The notes below the pieces were generated by a model. That model had not been told where the DNA came from, did no database searches, and worked only from the letters and a program-made list of their open reading frames with translations. A DNA stretch of 64,000 nt from Tolypocladium sp. Sup5 PDA-1 (taxonomy: Eukaryota > Ascomycota > Sordariomycetes > Hypocreales > Ophiocordycipitaceae): contig JPHH03000005.1 of NCBI GenBank assembly GCA_000750105.3, forward strand, positions 310,001 through 374,000. Reading direction: 5' to 3'. Shown piece by piece: positions 22,498 to 34,352 of this stretch (the first letter of the stretch is position 1; every line of letters starts with the position of its first letter). The position numbers and the translations under genes were made by a program.

Positions 22498-25400
22498 ATG
22501 CCCCAACCGCACCTGTCCGACGATTCCTCCGACTTCTTTTTTTCCTCCTCGGTCGGTGTCGCCACGCTGCTGCCGCCGCCATCGTCGACGTCCATCCTCG
22601 AACCGCCCGCTCGACCGAGGCCTGCGCCTGCGCTGTCCGTGTCGCGCCGAACCTCGACCTCCATCACGCCTGCGCGGCTGCCGCGGACTTCGTCGCTGCT
22701 GCCGCCGCCGCGAGTCGTTGCAGCAGCCGCGGCCTCGACCTCGTATCCTCCTCCGAGCGACGCCTCGATATACAACCTCACCCGCTCCGGGCGTCCCCTC
22801 ACCCCCTCGGAACAGTCCGACAGCTCCGGGTCCACCGGGGTACCCCTTTTGACGCTGCCCCCGATTCTGCCCCTGCCGCCGCTGGACGAAGGCTCCGACG
22901 GCCGGCCCTCGAGCTTGGAAGTGTTGCCAGGAGGCGACGCAAGCGACCGCGACACGTCTGGCCCGTCTCCGGATCCGATACGCCCCGCGACCGCCGGCTC
23001 CCAGACCAAGATGCCCTACGAGCAGGGACGGGACGCCTACCCGCCCCGGGGTCACGCGAAGAGCCGGAATGGAAGGGAGAGCGTCGACCTGACCAAGGCC
23101 CGCGGCACCAAGCCTCCCTCGCAAAAGGCCATGCTCTCTCGCGCGCTGCAAAAGGCCAACACCGCCGTGCAGCTCGACAATGCCCAGAACTTTGAAGGCG
23201 CCCGGCTGGCCTACGGCGAGGCCTGCGACTTGCTGCAGCAGGTTCTTAGCAAGACTTCTGGCAACGATGACAAGCGAAAGCTCGAGGCAATTGTGCGTAT
23301 TCCTCTTGTCCGGATCAAGCTCGTTCTGCCTTGTCGTACTAATATACTTTGCCTGCAGCGTCGGACATATTCAAGCCGAATAGATGAGCTGGACCAAATG
23401 GGTCCTTGGCAGGGCGACAGCAACAAGGCGCTGCCAGCTCGCCCGGAGAGTTCAGAGTATCCGCAGAGTGCTAAAAGGGAAGACAAAGTCGGCGAGGACC
23501 AAGTGTCGGCCATCGGAACAGCGAGCACCATAACCGACGCCAGGGACGACAGCCGCAGCCCTCTGTCCCTTCAGCTGGACGCGTCCCCGCAACGGAGACG
23601 GGGAGATCGCCAATCTTCGAGGAGCGGCTCGCAAGAGAGCTTACGGCCCGCCAGCAGCGCTCAACACCCTCCACTCCATTCCGCCTTTTCGCGATCTCCA
23701 GCACGCGCGCGAGACGACGCACCCCGGAGACCAAGCGAGAGCACACAGATGCCGCCCCCGCTGTCCACATTCCGCTCCTTGTCGCCACCGAAAGCACAGC
23801 TCGATGCTGCTGAGGATGCTGAGCGACCCTTTACCTCTTCCTCCTGGGGCGAGTCGAGAGACGTCGCCGGCCATCTTCGAGACGGGAGCCAGAACTCCTG
23901 GCTGGACCCCATCGACGAGTCGGGCGGCTCCAGCGGCTCCTCGGTGCATTCGCGAACGTCATCTCTGGGCTTTCGAAGGAAGCACATCCGTGGTGCCAGT
24001 GGCAACACGGAGAATGAATTCGACACCGCCCTGGATGCCGCCATTGAAGCCGCGTACGACGAGGGATACGAACCTATGGGGTCCGATCCCTTGGGCCCAG
24101 AGGATCCCAGCGATGATATTGTGAACAAGGTACTCCGAAAGGTTGAAATGGCACGCGAACGAGTCCGGCAGACGGAGCGGGAGGTGTATAATGGCGAAAT
24201 ACAGCGCCAACAGTCCCTGCAGCGTCGACAGTACGAGAGCCAGGATACGTCGGAGGGCTTTTATGACGACAACTCGTCCGACGAGGAAGAGCGGATGCTG
24301 GAGGAAATGACGCGCGGCTATGGTATAGAAGATTTCACCATGACCGAGGAGCGCAAGCTTTCGATGACCCGACCCGAATCGAGAGGGCCAACCGCTGGCA
24401 CCTGGCAAAGTCCCATGGAGCCGAGCTCTGCGACGGAGACGAAGCCGCCTGCTGTTGCAAACGACAAGGCGGTTCCACGTGGCAACGTGTCCAAGACCCT
24501 ACAGCCGTCGGCGCCGCCGCCCACCCATTCACTGCCCGAGTTGCCAGCGCCACGGTCGTCGTCGTCCCAAAGCGTTCGAAACCGTCGCCTGTCTGGGCAA
24601 AATCCCAAACAGCTAAAAATCGAGACATCCAAGCTTCGACCGCCGCCGCCAACGCCCTACGAGGAAGTGTCGGAGTCACAGTCCAGGTCTACGTCTGCGG
24701 TTTCACGAGAGATGGAAGTCCCTGCGGGCGATGCTGCACGGTTGGCGGCCACCAAACGCAGGGAATCACCGCCGACCGCGCAAACTGCTCCAAATGAGCC
24801 AATGTCCATTGGATCGCCCCCGAGCAGTCGTGGCCAGGCCCATGGGGATGAAAGCTCCATGAGGCGCTCCGGTTCGCCGTCAGCCAACAAACTGCGAAAG
24901 AATTTTTCTTCGTCGAGTTTGAGGAGTATGAAGAGCAGGAACATGTCCCTGTCGAACCTCGACGACGGTTCTGACATGTCGCCGGGTACGCCGTCCAGCA
25001 ACAACCACTTTGGTAGGGGAACGCCTGCCATGCCGGCACTCCCAACCCCCCTGGCGGCGGCGTTCCGAGAGCATGTGGATGGCTCTGCCGGCCCTCACCT
25101 GTTTGAGGATAACTTTCACTTGCCAAACAGCCCGGGGTCGCCAAATCCAATGTCCCTTGATGCGCCCGTCTCTCTCGAGCCCTGCCCCAACGACTTTATG
25201 CTGCGGCCGTTTTGGCTGATGCGATGCCTGTACCAGACGCTGGTCCACCCGCGGGGCGGCTACTTGAGCACCAAATTGTTCGTGCCGAGGGAAGTCTGGA
25301 AAGTCAAGGGCGTGAAGCTCAAGAACGTCGAGGACAAGATGGCCAACTGCGACTATCTCACCGCCGCGCTGTTGAAGCTGGCCAAGGTCGACACCTGCGA

Positions 25401-26077
25401 CGCCGACGCGGTGCTGGAGGAGATGCAGTCGTTGGAGGGCGTGCTGGAGCAGGTCCAAGCCACGCTGGCCCGTAAGCTCGGGAGCGAGGTTGGAGTGCAA
25501 AGCCCGGGGGTTCTCTTCAAGGAAGCCTCTAATGCGATGGATGGAGACGGGGCATCCATGCCCCGAACTGCCAGCGTCTCGGGCAAATCGTCGTCCTTTT
25601 CCTGGCGACGACTCAGGTCCAAGAACTCGGCCATGGGGCTTGGCGGTGCGTACAATAGCAAGCTCGGAAGCACCGAGGGAGTCAAGGAGATTGTGACTCT
25701 GTCCACGCTGCCAATGACGCCGCAGCCGACGAGCCGTCCGGCAAAACGAGACGTCGCACTGGCCCAGTTCGTGGGGCCGAACGCGCAGTACATGGGATCG
25801 CTTGCTCGCTTGTTTGACGCAGCCCAGGCGATTGGTAAGTCACTGCAGACTCTTTCGGGGCCGTCGTCCATATGCTAATGATGCGGTAGATCAAATCGCC
25901 AGACAAGTTGATGACCCCGGGCTGCGACATGCGGACAAGACACAGGTCGGGCTGGAGCTCTGCACGCGGCACGCGGCCGAGTTCTTTGGCTTTTACGTCT
26001 GCAGGTTTGTCCTGGCGGATCTCAGCATGCTGCTGGACAAGTTCATCAAGCGAGGAAGCGAGTGGGTGTTGGCCTGA
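22498..26077 (+). CDS. Large MIT-domain protein, mostly disordered
   Basis: Three exons (22498-23292, 23359-25834, 25890-26077) encode 1152 residues. The first intron is 66 bp with GTGCGT, a TACTAAT branch site and CTGCAG. It is stop-free and in frame, so an unspliced reading would add 22 residues. An MIT (microtubule interacting and trafficking) three-helix domain spans about residues 205-280 (KAMLSRALQKANTAVQLDNA, FEGARLAYGEACDLLQQVL, RRTYSSRIDELDQM). Such domains bind ESCRT-III tails. Most of the protein is Ser/Pro/Arg-rich. A folded C-terminal region starts near residue 870 (LEPCPNDFMLRPFWLMRCLY) and ends in FYVCRFVLADLSMLLDKFIK. The start may instead lie near 23011 (MPYEQGRD). The protein is probably cytosolic or endosomal; its exact role is unknown to me. 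Confidence 0.85.
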
Positions 26078-26564
26078 AGAACGGGCGAGCACGGCCTCGG
26101 GGGTTGTTATGGACGAGTTTCTGTGAAGTCCTCTTGAATTATTCGGGACGGCAGGAGTTGACGTTGAATTGCTCCGTCGGTCGACGCATTTCACTTTTGA
26201 CAGTCTACGAAGCAATGTTTGGACGAGATATCTGAGGGCCGAGTTGATGGACATGACTAATGGGCATTACACCACATCTTTAGCGAGTTTAGTCATATTT
26301 AAGACTCGAATAGACACAAGATCGCTGGACTGACTAAATTGTACAGTGATGATTGCAGCCATGTAGAGTGCTGGAGCTCAAGCAGCTGAATGCGTGATGT
26401 CGGGATGAATGCTGGAGCCGTCGGCTGGTTAGGTAATCAGAGTGGGAGACCCGGGAGACCCTTGTTGGAGCTCCTTTGGACCTCCAGGCCTCACTTTTTG
26501 TTCAACCCGTCGACTCGACATCCCAGACCTCCCCACCAATGCGCCTGCACCCGTGTCCGCCTAG
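26078..26564. other. Intergenic region before guf1
   Basis: A 487 bp stretch with an AT-rich part near 26260-26350 and no supported gene. The last 150 bp probably form the guf1 promoter and leader. Confidence 0.55.
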
Positions 26565-28696
26565 ATGAGCTGGGCCTGGAGAGCTGGAAGAGCGTGGACT
26601 CGACAATGCCTGGCGCCGGGCTTCGTCCGCTGCGAGGAGCGCCTCTTCCGTCGGCCCTATGCGTCGCATGCCCCCAAACCCACGCCCAAGGAGCTCGAGG
26701 CGCGCATCGCGGCGATCCCCATCGAGCGGTACCGCAACTTCTGCATCGTGGCGCACATTGATCACGGCAAGAGCACGCTGAGCGACCGGCTGCTGGAGCA
26801 CACGGGGACCATCTCGGCGAGCGACGGCAACAAGCAGATCCTGGACAAGCTCGACGTGGAGCGCGAGCGCGGCATCACGGTCAAGGCGCAGACGTGCACG
26901 ATGCTGTACCGGCACCGCGGCGACGACTACCTGCTGCACCTGGTCGACACGCCGGGCCACGTCGACTTCCGCGCCGAGGTGACGCGCTCGTACGCGAGCT
27001 GCGGCGGCGCGCTGCTGCTCATCGACGCGAGCCAGGGCATCCAGGCGCAGACCGTGTCCAACTTCCACCTCGCCTTCGCGCAGGACCTGGCGCTCGTGCC
27101 CGTCATCAACAAGATCGACATGCCGTCGGCGGACGTGCCGCGCGTGCTGGAGCAGATGGAGGCGAGCTTCGAGCTGGACCCCAAGACAGCGGTGCTGGTC
27201 AGCGCCAAGACGGGCAAGGGCGTGCCGGACGTGCTGCCGGCCGTGGTGGAGCGGATGCCGCATCCGGTCGGCGACGAGAACCGGCCGCTCAAGTTTCTGC
27301 TGGTGGACTCGTGGTATGACAACTTCCGCGGCGTGGTGCTCCTGGTGCGGATGTTTGACGGGACGATACGCGCGGGGGACAACGTCGTCTCGCTGGGGAC
27401 GGGCTCCAAGTACACGGTCGGGCAGGTCGGTATCCAGTACCCCGACGCCACGCCGCAGAGCGTCCTCCGGGCGGGCCAGGTCGGCTACGTGTACTTCAAC
27501 CCCGGCATGAAGAAGATCCAAGACGCCAAGCTGGGCGACACGTTCACGACCGTCGGCAGCGAGGAGATTGTCGAGCCGTGTCTGGGCTTCGAGGAGCCGA
27601 AGCCGATGGTGTTTGTCGCCGCCTTTCCCACCGACCAGGGCGACTACGGGCGGCTGGCGGACAGCATCAACCAGCTGGTGCTCAACGACCGCAGCGTCAC
27701 GCTGCAAAAGGACTATTCGGAGGCGCTGGGCGCGGGGTGGCGGCTGGGCTTCCTGGGGAGTCTGCACTGCTCCGTCTTCCAGGACCGGCTGCGGCAGGAG
27801 CACGGCCGGAGCATCATCATCACGGAGCCGACGGTGCCGACCAAGATTGTCTTTGCGGACGGGACGGACGAGGTGGTGCAGAACCCGGCGCTGTTTCCGG
27901 ACGCCGGCGACCATCGGATCCGGATCGCGGAGCTATTCGAGCCGTAAGTCGTACCCTCACCGACATTGACCTGCTTGAACTGCTTCTGACGGGCGTTTAG
28001 GTATGTCAAGGCGACTATGACGCTGCCGCAGGAGTACCTCGGCAGGGTGATTGAGCTGTGCGAGGCGAACCGCGGGGAGCAAAAGAGCCTCGAGTTCTTC
28101 CATGGAGGGCAGGTTATCCTGGTGTATGACGTTCCGGCGGCTCAGCTGGTGGACGACTTGTTTGGCAAGCTCAAGGGGGCTACGTAAGTCACCACCGTCC
28201 AGTGCAACCTGGTAGAGCAATGGTGCTGATGAACGAACAGCAAAGGGTATGCGACGCTCGACTACGAAGACGCGGGCTGGCGGCAGAGCAAGCTCGTCAA
28301 GATCCAGCTGCTGGTCAACAAGCAGCCCGTGGACGCCATCTGCCGGGTGGTCCACGCGTCACAGGCAGACCGCATCGGGAGACAATGGGTCACCAAGTTC
28401 AAGGAGCACGTCGACCGCCAAATGTTTGGTCCGTCCCCTCCCTGCGGCGCCATGTCTGCGTCAAGCCTTGCTAACTCGTCGCAGAGGTCGTCATACAGGC
28501 CGTCGTGGGCAACAAGATCGTCGCGCGCGAGACCATCAAGCCGTTCCGCAAGGACGTGCTCGCCAAGCTGCACGCCAGCGACATTACGCGGCGGCGCAAG
28601 CTGCTGGAGAAGCAAAAGGAGGGACGGAAGCGGCTGCGGGCCGTGGGCAACGTGATTATTGACCAGTCGGCCTTTCAGAGCTTCTTGTCCAAGTAG
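26565..28696 (+). CDS. guf1: Mitochondrial translation GTPase Guf1 (LepA/EF4)
   Basis: Four exons (26565-27943, 28001-28183, 28241-28428, 28485-28696) encode 653 residues. An Arg-rich mitochondrial presequence (MSWAWRAGRAWTRQ) precedes the G domain: G1 AHIDHGKST, G3 DTPGHVDF, G4 NKID and the G5-like SAKTG. EF-Tu-type domain II, domain III, an EF-G-like domain V (YVKATMTLPQEYLGRVIELC) and the LepA-specific C-terminal domain (YATLDYEDAGWRQSKLVKI; FRKDVLAKLHASDITRRRKLL) follow. Guf1 back-translocates or remodels stalled mitoribosomes and supports synthesis of OXPHOS subunits under stress. The introns all lie in the last third, and each junction restores conserved sequence. Confidence 0.96.
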
Positions 28697-28817
28697 GGTA
28701 CGGCATAGACGGCGTTGTGTATACGGGATGTGACGAATGTCTTACATGTACGAGTAGGATACCCCTGTACTCTAGAAACTAAACTGTAAGAAGCAATGCT
28801 TGAGGAGCGGTCGTCTA

Positions 28818-29677
28818 CTATTCGACTGCATCTCCGGCCCCCTCGTCTGGCAGCTCCGAGCCCAGCTCAACTCTATGCGTCCACGACAGCCCCAGCCCTC
28901 CCGCCACGGTGCCCTCATCCTGCCTCACCACCCTCCTCTTCCCGCCCTCCTCTAGCACCTCCTCGTCACCTTCGAACCCGAACACGCGGTAGTCGCCGTT
29001 GGAGAACCACCACCCGACCACGCCGACCCGCATAAAAGCCGAGTGCGAGACCACAAAGACGACCTTTTCCGGGCGCCGGTAGAGCGTCTCCAGGCAGCGC
29101 CGTCCGCGGGCGAGGATCGCGGCGCGGGTGTAGGCGTAGCGCGCGGCGGCGGGGGAGGTCTTGTCCGGCCAGAGGGCGTCCACGCCGGTGAAGTCTACGG
29201 AGCCGAAGGAGGGCGCGATGTGCGCGATGGGAGAGCCGGTGTCGCATGGTTGGGCCGAGTTTTCTGTGCGTGACGTTCATCAGCCTGACTTGTATCTGAT
29301 CGCACGAGTGCATCTCCGAGCTCGGAGCCAGAGCCGTACCCTGCCAGTCGGCGCTCGCCTCAAAGCGCACGCCCTGTTCGCGCAGCCAGTCGAGCGCCAG
29401 GTCGGCCGTCTGCAGCGTGCGCCGCATGGGGCTCACGAGCACGGCCATGTCGTTGGCGGGCAGGGCCGCGAAGCGCGCGACGAGGCTGGCCCGTAGGGCG
29501 GCGCATTGCTGGACGCCGAGGTCCGAGAGGGGGGGGTCGGGGATGGAGTGGTCTTGTGCGGGCGGTTAGGTTCGTGTCTCTCAGATGGGAGACGGAGCAT
29601 GGGGAGGTTTGGGGAGACTTATTGGCGATGTTGTGGAGGGCTTGGGCGTGCCGGATGAGGATGATTTGAGGCGGCAT
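28818..29677 (-). CDS. Histidine phosphatase (phosphoglycerate-mutase fold) family protein, junction problem at intron 1
   Basis: Three blocks are clear: 29677-29619 (MPPQIILIRHAQALHNIAN), 29552-29340 (HSIPDPPLSDLGVQQ..VLVSPMRRTLQTA) and 29263-28818 (SPIAHIAP..VVFVVSHSAFMRVG). They carry the RHA version of the RHG motif, the SPxxRTxQTA helix and the second catalytic His (SHSA). The family includes phosphoglycerate mutases and broad phosphatases; this small cytosolic type is of unknown substrate. The second intron (GTACGG..CAG) is in phase. The first is not: exon 1 ends with two bases of a codon at the only GT, while the sole suitable acceptor requires one. Either a base is missing or extra near 29619, splicing is non-canonical, or the gene is broken. 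Confidence 0.78.
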
Positions 29678-30014
29678 CGTGATGCCTTGGGTGGTGGTGA
29701 GGTGAGGGTGGTGGGTGAGAGGATAGCTAGGTAGGTAAGTTACGTTTGTTTAAGCTTGTTTGGCAAGGTGTCTGGCTAACGAATAGCGTGGAATTTGTAG
29801 CGAATTAGGTAATATTTCGTAAATCGCACGGCTTGGTCAACGACTTTACTGAATCACAACAGGGCGTGAATGGACTAGTTGGGCTGAGACTCAGTCATGT
29901 CGATGGAGGCGAATTGAGACGAATTGGTATCTCGCCATCATATGGCTCGTTTGCTTCATCATTCCCCTCATGCTGGAGATCCCCTTCATGGTAGACGGGT
30001 GCCTTTGTCAACCG
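29678..30014. other. Intergenic, moderately AT-rich
   Basis: A 337 bp stretch without gene evidence. It contains the upstream region of the phosphatase-fold gene and the 3' flank of the polyQ orphan. Confidence 0.55.
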
Positions 30015-31490
30015 CTATGGTATAGACTCAAATCCCCTTGGCCGAGAGTCCTCGGGCCAGCCCGTCTCCTTCATGTACTGTGAGAACTGGTCAAACACGG
30101 CCTGATCCTTGATCGTCTACCACTGCAGTCAGCAATGTTCTCTGCGGTAGAGGACCGCACCTACATCTGATATGACGAGCAGCTGCCCCTGCGTCATGCC
30201 CACCGGCCACTCCGCCGTCGTCGGCCTCGCAGCCATGGCCGCGCTCACCTGGACCGTCGGATCCTGCTGCCACACGCTGTACCAGTCCGGCCCGTCCTTT
30301 GCGTGCACCGCCAGCGTGCCGATGCGGTCCCTGAACAGGCGCAGCCCGCAGAGCGCGTGGATGGCGGGCATCAGGTCGCCCCGCGCCACGCGGCCCTTGT
30401 GGTGCTCAAAGTCGATGCAGCGGAGGTACTTCATGCCCACGCGGAAGCCGCGGTCGTTGAGGTAGTCGACGTAGTGCTCGCGCCGCAGCGTCAGGAAGGC
30501 CAGGCGGAACGGCGCGTCGGGCGCGATGGCGGCCAGCGGCACGGCCCGCGGGCTCTCCAGCTTGGCGCGCCGCCCGGCCGGGGCGCCGTCGGCGGCGAAG
30601 ACGTCCTCGACGGGGATGGTCAGCAGCCGCAGCAGGATCGTCAGCGCGTTGGCCCGCACGACGTCGTGGTTCGCCGCGTGCGGGAAGCGCGCCGCGCCGC
30701 CGTGGTACAGGTTCCGCAGCGCCTGCGCGACGCTGCCGCCGCCGGCGATGAGGCATGGCGCCAGCAGGCCGACGACGTTGGCCCAGGAGCGGACGTCGGC
30801 GCCCGCGCCCTCGAGGGCCTCGGCGCTGTGCTGCTGCTGCTGCTGCTGCTGCTGCGCGTGGGCGACGAAGGCGTCGACGTCCTCGGGCAGCCCGTGCCGC
30901 CGCAGGCCCAGCAGCGCGGGCGGCGTGATGCCCTCGTCGGCGAGGCCCGCGCACAGGCTCTCCCACTGCCGCTGGTCGTCGTCACGCGCGGCCGCCGCGG
31001 GCCGGTACTCGATGTCGCGCGCGTCGAGGCGGTGGTCGATGGTCAGGTCCAGCCGGTCCGGGGCCTCGCGGAAGCGGATCTCGGGCAGGAAGGGCCCTAC
31101 ATCACGCGCGCAGTCGAGGAAGCCATCGAGCTCGGCGAGGGTGAACGCATCCCGGCCCCAGAGGTGCGCGACGACGGCCCAGCAGGCGGCGTGCACGAGG
31201 CGCGCCTCCTCGCGGCTGTCGAAGCCGCGCGCGCAGAGACCCGCGGGCACGAGCGCCTGGGCGACGCGCGGGATGGGGGGCGCCGCGTGCCGGAGCTCCT
31301 GGGCGTGGGCCTTCCAGGACTCGCCGCTGCGGGAGGCGTAGGCGAGGGAGATTTCGGAGCCGCAGAGGTGGCAGTGGCGGAGGGTTGCAAAGGCGTGCGT
31401 GCGCTGCGCCGCGGCCATGCTGGTGCTGGGCCTGTTGGCTGGCCTGTGCTCGACTCGCTCACTGTTGGTCGATGGAGATTGAACTCTCAT
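30015..31490 (-). CDS. Orphan protein with CxxC motif and polyglutamine run
   Basis: Exon 1 (31490-30165) and exon 2 (30116-30015), joined by GTAGGT..TAG in phase, give 475 residues. If translation starts at the second Met (31418, MAAAQRTHAF) the product has 451. Near the N-terminus sits a possible half zinc site (HCHLCGSEISLAYASRSGESW). The body is Ala/Leu/Arg-rich and helical. Eight glutamines come from a pure CAG run (30831-30854). The C-terminal half has regular sequence (YVDYLNDRGFRVGMKYLRCI; DWYSVWQQDPTVQVSAAMA) and ends KETGWPEDSRPRGFESIP. I do not recognise a family. Codon bias and the clean intron argue that it is a real gene. Confidence 0.72.
30831..30854. repeat. CTG/CAG trinucleotide run (8 units) inside the orphan gene
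   Basis: Eight uninterrupted CTG units on the plus strand encode eight Gln on the minus strand. Confidence 0.95.
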
Positions 31491-32088
31491 GCAAGTTGCA
31501 ACCCGGGCGCATGAGTGAGAGAACGGCAGGACACGCAGTGCAAGCCAAGACGCACCGCGGCATATACAAGCATTTTTATTGAATGGCCCGAGGCTCTCTT
31601 CACTGCACGATATTCAGCCCCTGTGGGGGTTGCGTGCCGTTACCCTGGATAGTCGATCATGGGCTGCAGAATCCTTCAATGCCGCGGACCCATTCTTCAA
31701 AGGGCAGGAAAAGGTATACGGCATGAGAAGTATGAGAGTGATGGCACCTGGCATTCAAAGAGCTATTCTACGCCTGCTGAATTCATGTCCGCGACATGAA
31801 AGATGGCCATGCCTCCAAGATGCAACAAGTCGTGTTGAGGGAAAATTATGCTCCAATTGGGATTCCTATACAAAGTTGCTGTGATTTACCTGGCTGAAAA
31901 AACTCGGAAAAGTAGAGTACGTGTTGAAGATTTCATCAAGGTCCTCAAAGAAGTTAATGAGAAGAAACAAGTCGAGGGACCCTAGGGGTTATGATTATAC
32001 TATTTCCATCTCTCTCTTACTGCATTGGACTCGAAACATTTGGTTGCTTGTCTCTATGATAAATTACTCTACTCGGCATAGGATACCC
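31491..32088. other. Intergenic, AT-richer stretch
   Basis: Almost 600 bp between the promoter side of the orphan and the 3' end of the DUF300 gene. The longest frame (about 100 codons from 31579) has no domain character. Nothing else was recognised. Confidence 0.5.
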
Positions 32089-33517
32089 CTAGCGTGGGTC
32101 CATGGGGTATGCCTGATCAAACTCTCGGTTTCCATCAGCGCTAGGCTGGGTAGACTTTCGTTTCGTGACCAGTTTAAAGGCAAACACGATTCCCTTGATA
32201 GTCTCCGTGGGGTCCATCATGCCCAAGAAAGCTCTAATACCGAGGAACCCTCCCTGATACGACCTCGGGAAGCGTGCCTGAGGCCTCCTCTCGGAACCTC
32301 TTGGGTAAGATGTTCGATGAATGTATGGGCGCACAGGGTATGCCCAGATCATGAGGAGAGAGATGGGGGCCATTTCGATGCAGCTGAGAAGGCTCGGAAT
32401 TCCCATGTTCAAGTCGGCATATGTGAGCTTGTCGGTCGGTTTCAGTGCATGGGTACTGTCCAGAATCCAGAATAAGATCTACACGGGCTGATGTTAATAT
32501 ATTCCCACACGTCATTTCGTCGTGGAAATGCATTTTCGTATGGAAGGCTCTACTCACCCTCTGAATGAACCCCAGACCGACGATGAGCTTGACGGCGACC
32601 AGCTTCAAAATGGGCTTGTTGTGCGGCATGTGTTGTTTTAAGGTCACTGCAACCAGTAGCACGGAAAGGAATGCAAGGGCTGGGGAGACGCCGCCAAATA
32701 TGTTGATCTGTGGTAGTGTAAGTAATGATAATGCAAAGAGAGAAAGAAGTCCTAACCCATAGTTTCGCATAAGGTATCTTAGTCTCGTACTGGCAGTAAA
32801 CGCCCAACGCCTCCGTGACATCTGTTGCAATTGCGACGAGCAATGAAAAAACGGGATACTGAAAGATCATGAACCAGCGTTGCTGCGGAAGTGTGAGTGG
32901 CTGGCCCAGTGCAATTATCGATACCTGGACTTACCCGGAACCATTTTGCGCCATCTGCCTTGCCTCCTGGCGCCCATTTATCCTTGATGTCAAGCCCTGC
33001 AAAAAAGACGTATCTCTCCTCATGGTGTGGCGACACGTATTCGCAGAGAAGAAGGAAGTAGGCGGCCAAAGAGTTTGCCTGGAAGATGTCGAGCCAGGGA
33101 AGGAGGTATACTGTCGCGGCCGGAAAGCACATGCAGAGGAAGGAAAAGATCGAGTAAAGGGGTATGAGAAGGGCGACCCTCATAATTCTGGAAGCAGAAA
33201 CAAGAAAACAAGAACAGTCAGCGGCAAGTTCGGTCGTCAATGAAGGTTGCTTCGTTTCGTACTTTAGCTGTTCGCGGGGGACGCTTAAATGTGTCGCGTG
33301 GTTGAACAAGTGCAGGAAGATAACAAGACAGGAAAATGCGGCGCATGCGCCCGCTACTATTCTGTCAAAATCGTAAAAGGTCAGGGATCCGAAAATTGGT
33401 GTGGAAGCATCTGGGTATTTGTTAGCATTTGTTAGTGGTCTATTTCAACGTGCCACCTCGGTCGCAGCCTGGCGTACTTTCGGAGAGGTCGTGAGTCGGG
33501 CACGACTTGTCACCCAT
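32089..33517 (-). CDS. DUF300 / organic solute transporter alpha-like (TMEM184) membrane protein
   Basis: Six exons, 33517-33478, 33410-33263, 33187-32935, 32882-32757, 32707-32558 and 32478-32089, are all in phase with GT..AG introns. They encode 368 residues starting MGDKSCPTHDLSENASTPIF. The family signature appears in the second and third exons (FLHLFNHATHLSVPREQLK, IMRVALLIPLYSIFSFL). It continues with LPWLDIFQANSLAAYFLLLCE, YPVFSLLVAIATDVTEALG and HNKPILKLVAVKLIVGLGFIQ. About seven hydrophobic segments span the protein, and the basic tail is soluble. Relatives (Ost-alpha, TMEM184, yeast DUF300 proteins) are membrane proteins linked to solute transport or vacuolar integrity. The substrate here is unknown. 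No single open frame covers this gene, so automated callers could miss it. Confidence 0.88.
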
Positions 33518-34352
33518 CTTGTGTATGAAGGGCGGGCGCCGCGGTCAATTGAAGAAGCGATGATAAGTATTGAGCAGAGTGTTTGTCGGACAGTCGTTTG
33601 ATAATGTGTGTTTATCTGGCCGACAGGGAGTAAAGTAACGTTGGGTAACATCCATGAGACGGCATCAACACCAAAACACTGACGGCGGCGGGCTTCCTTT
33701 TTACATGCCTCGGAGCAAGCATCCCGCGAATTACGGTAGGCCGATCCGGCTAGGACGGCTATGGTGACCTGACAGGAGCAAATACTCTTTGCCTCCTACT
33801 ATACGTCCGTATGTATTAAGTGAGCGCCCATCCCTGCTGACGCGCGCGTTCGACGCGCGGAGCTCGAAACGGGTGCCCGTTTGGGAAATGTCCGGCGATG
33901 GCAGCGCCGGATACCACACCCGGGCCACCGAGGTTTGCGTAATTCGAGATTTAAAGGCAGATCAATCGCAGTCTTGGCAAAGGTGTTGTTGGTCGACGAC
34001 ATTCAGAGCAGGGATGACAAGATGACGGCCGGACGGGCATTCGTGTCCTCGAAACAGCGACTGGATTGGGAAGAAGTGCACGGCAAGCATGTCACCAGCC
34101 AGGTCCCTTGCATGGGAGATATTTGAGCCGCTTCTGGGCGTAAATTGGCCAGCCTAATAATAGGTACTCTTTCGTCCAAGTTGATTTACAGTACGGAGTA
34201 CGGGCCGATCCGCGTCCTACTCCGAATGCGGCTAGCACTACTTCCTCCAGGCCAGAGCGCCTCGTCAACACATCAACCCGCGCAAAGCAAACGTCTTTCC
34301 TTTCCGTCCCCTTGCCACGCAGTCGACGTATTCTTAACTTCTTCTCCGCATC
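33518..34352. other. Divergent intergenic region, DUF300 gene to APH-like gene
   Basis: An 835 bp stretch containing TACGGAGTA at 34192-34200 (reverse complement of the recurrent TACTCCGTA). Short open frames on both strands show no domain. It probably holds both promoters. Confidence 0.5.

Noticed and set aside
26502..27914. 470-codon minus-strand frame opposite guf1
   Set aside because: Composition-driven shadow of the GC-rich GTPase gene.
30303..31514. 403-codon plus-strand frame opposite the polyQ orphan
   Set aside because: Arg/Val/Gly/Ala-biased shadow; the minus strand has the clean intron and more protein-like sequence, although neither has a recognised family.
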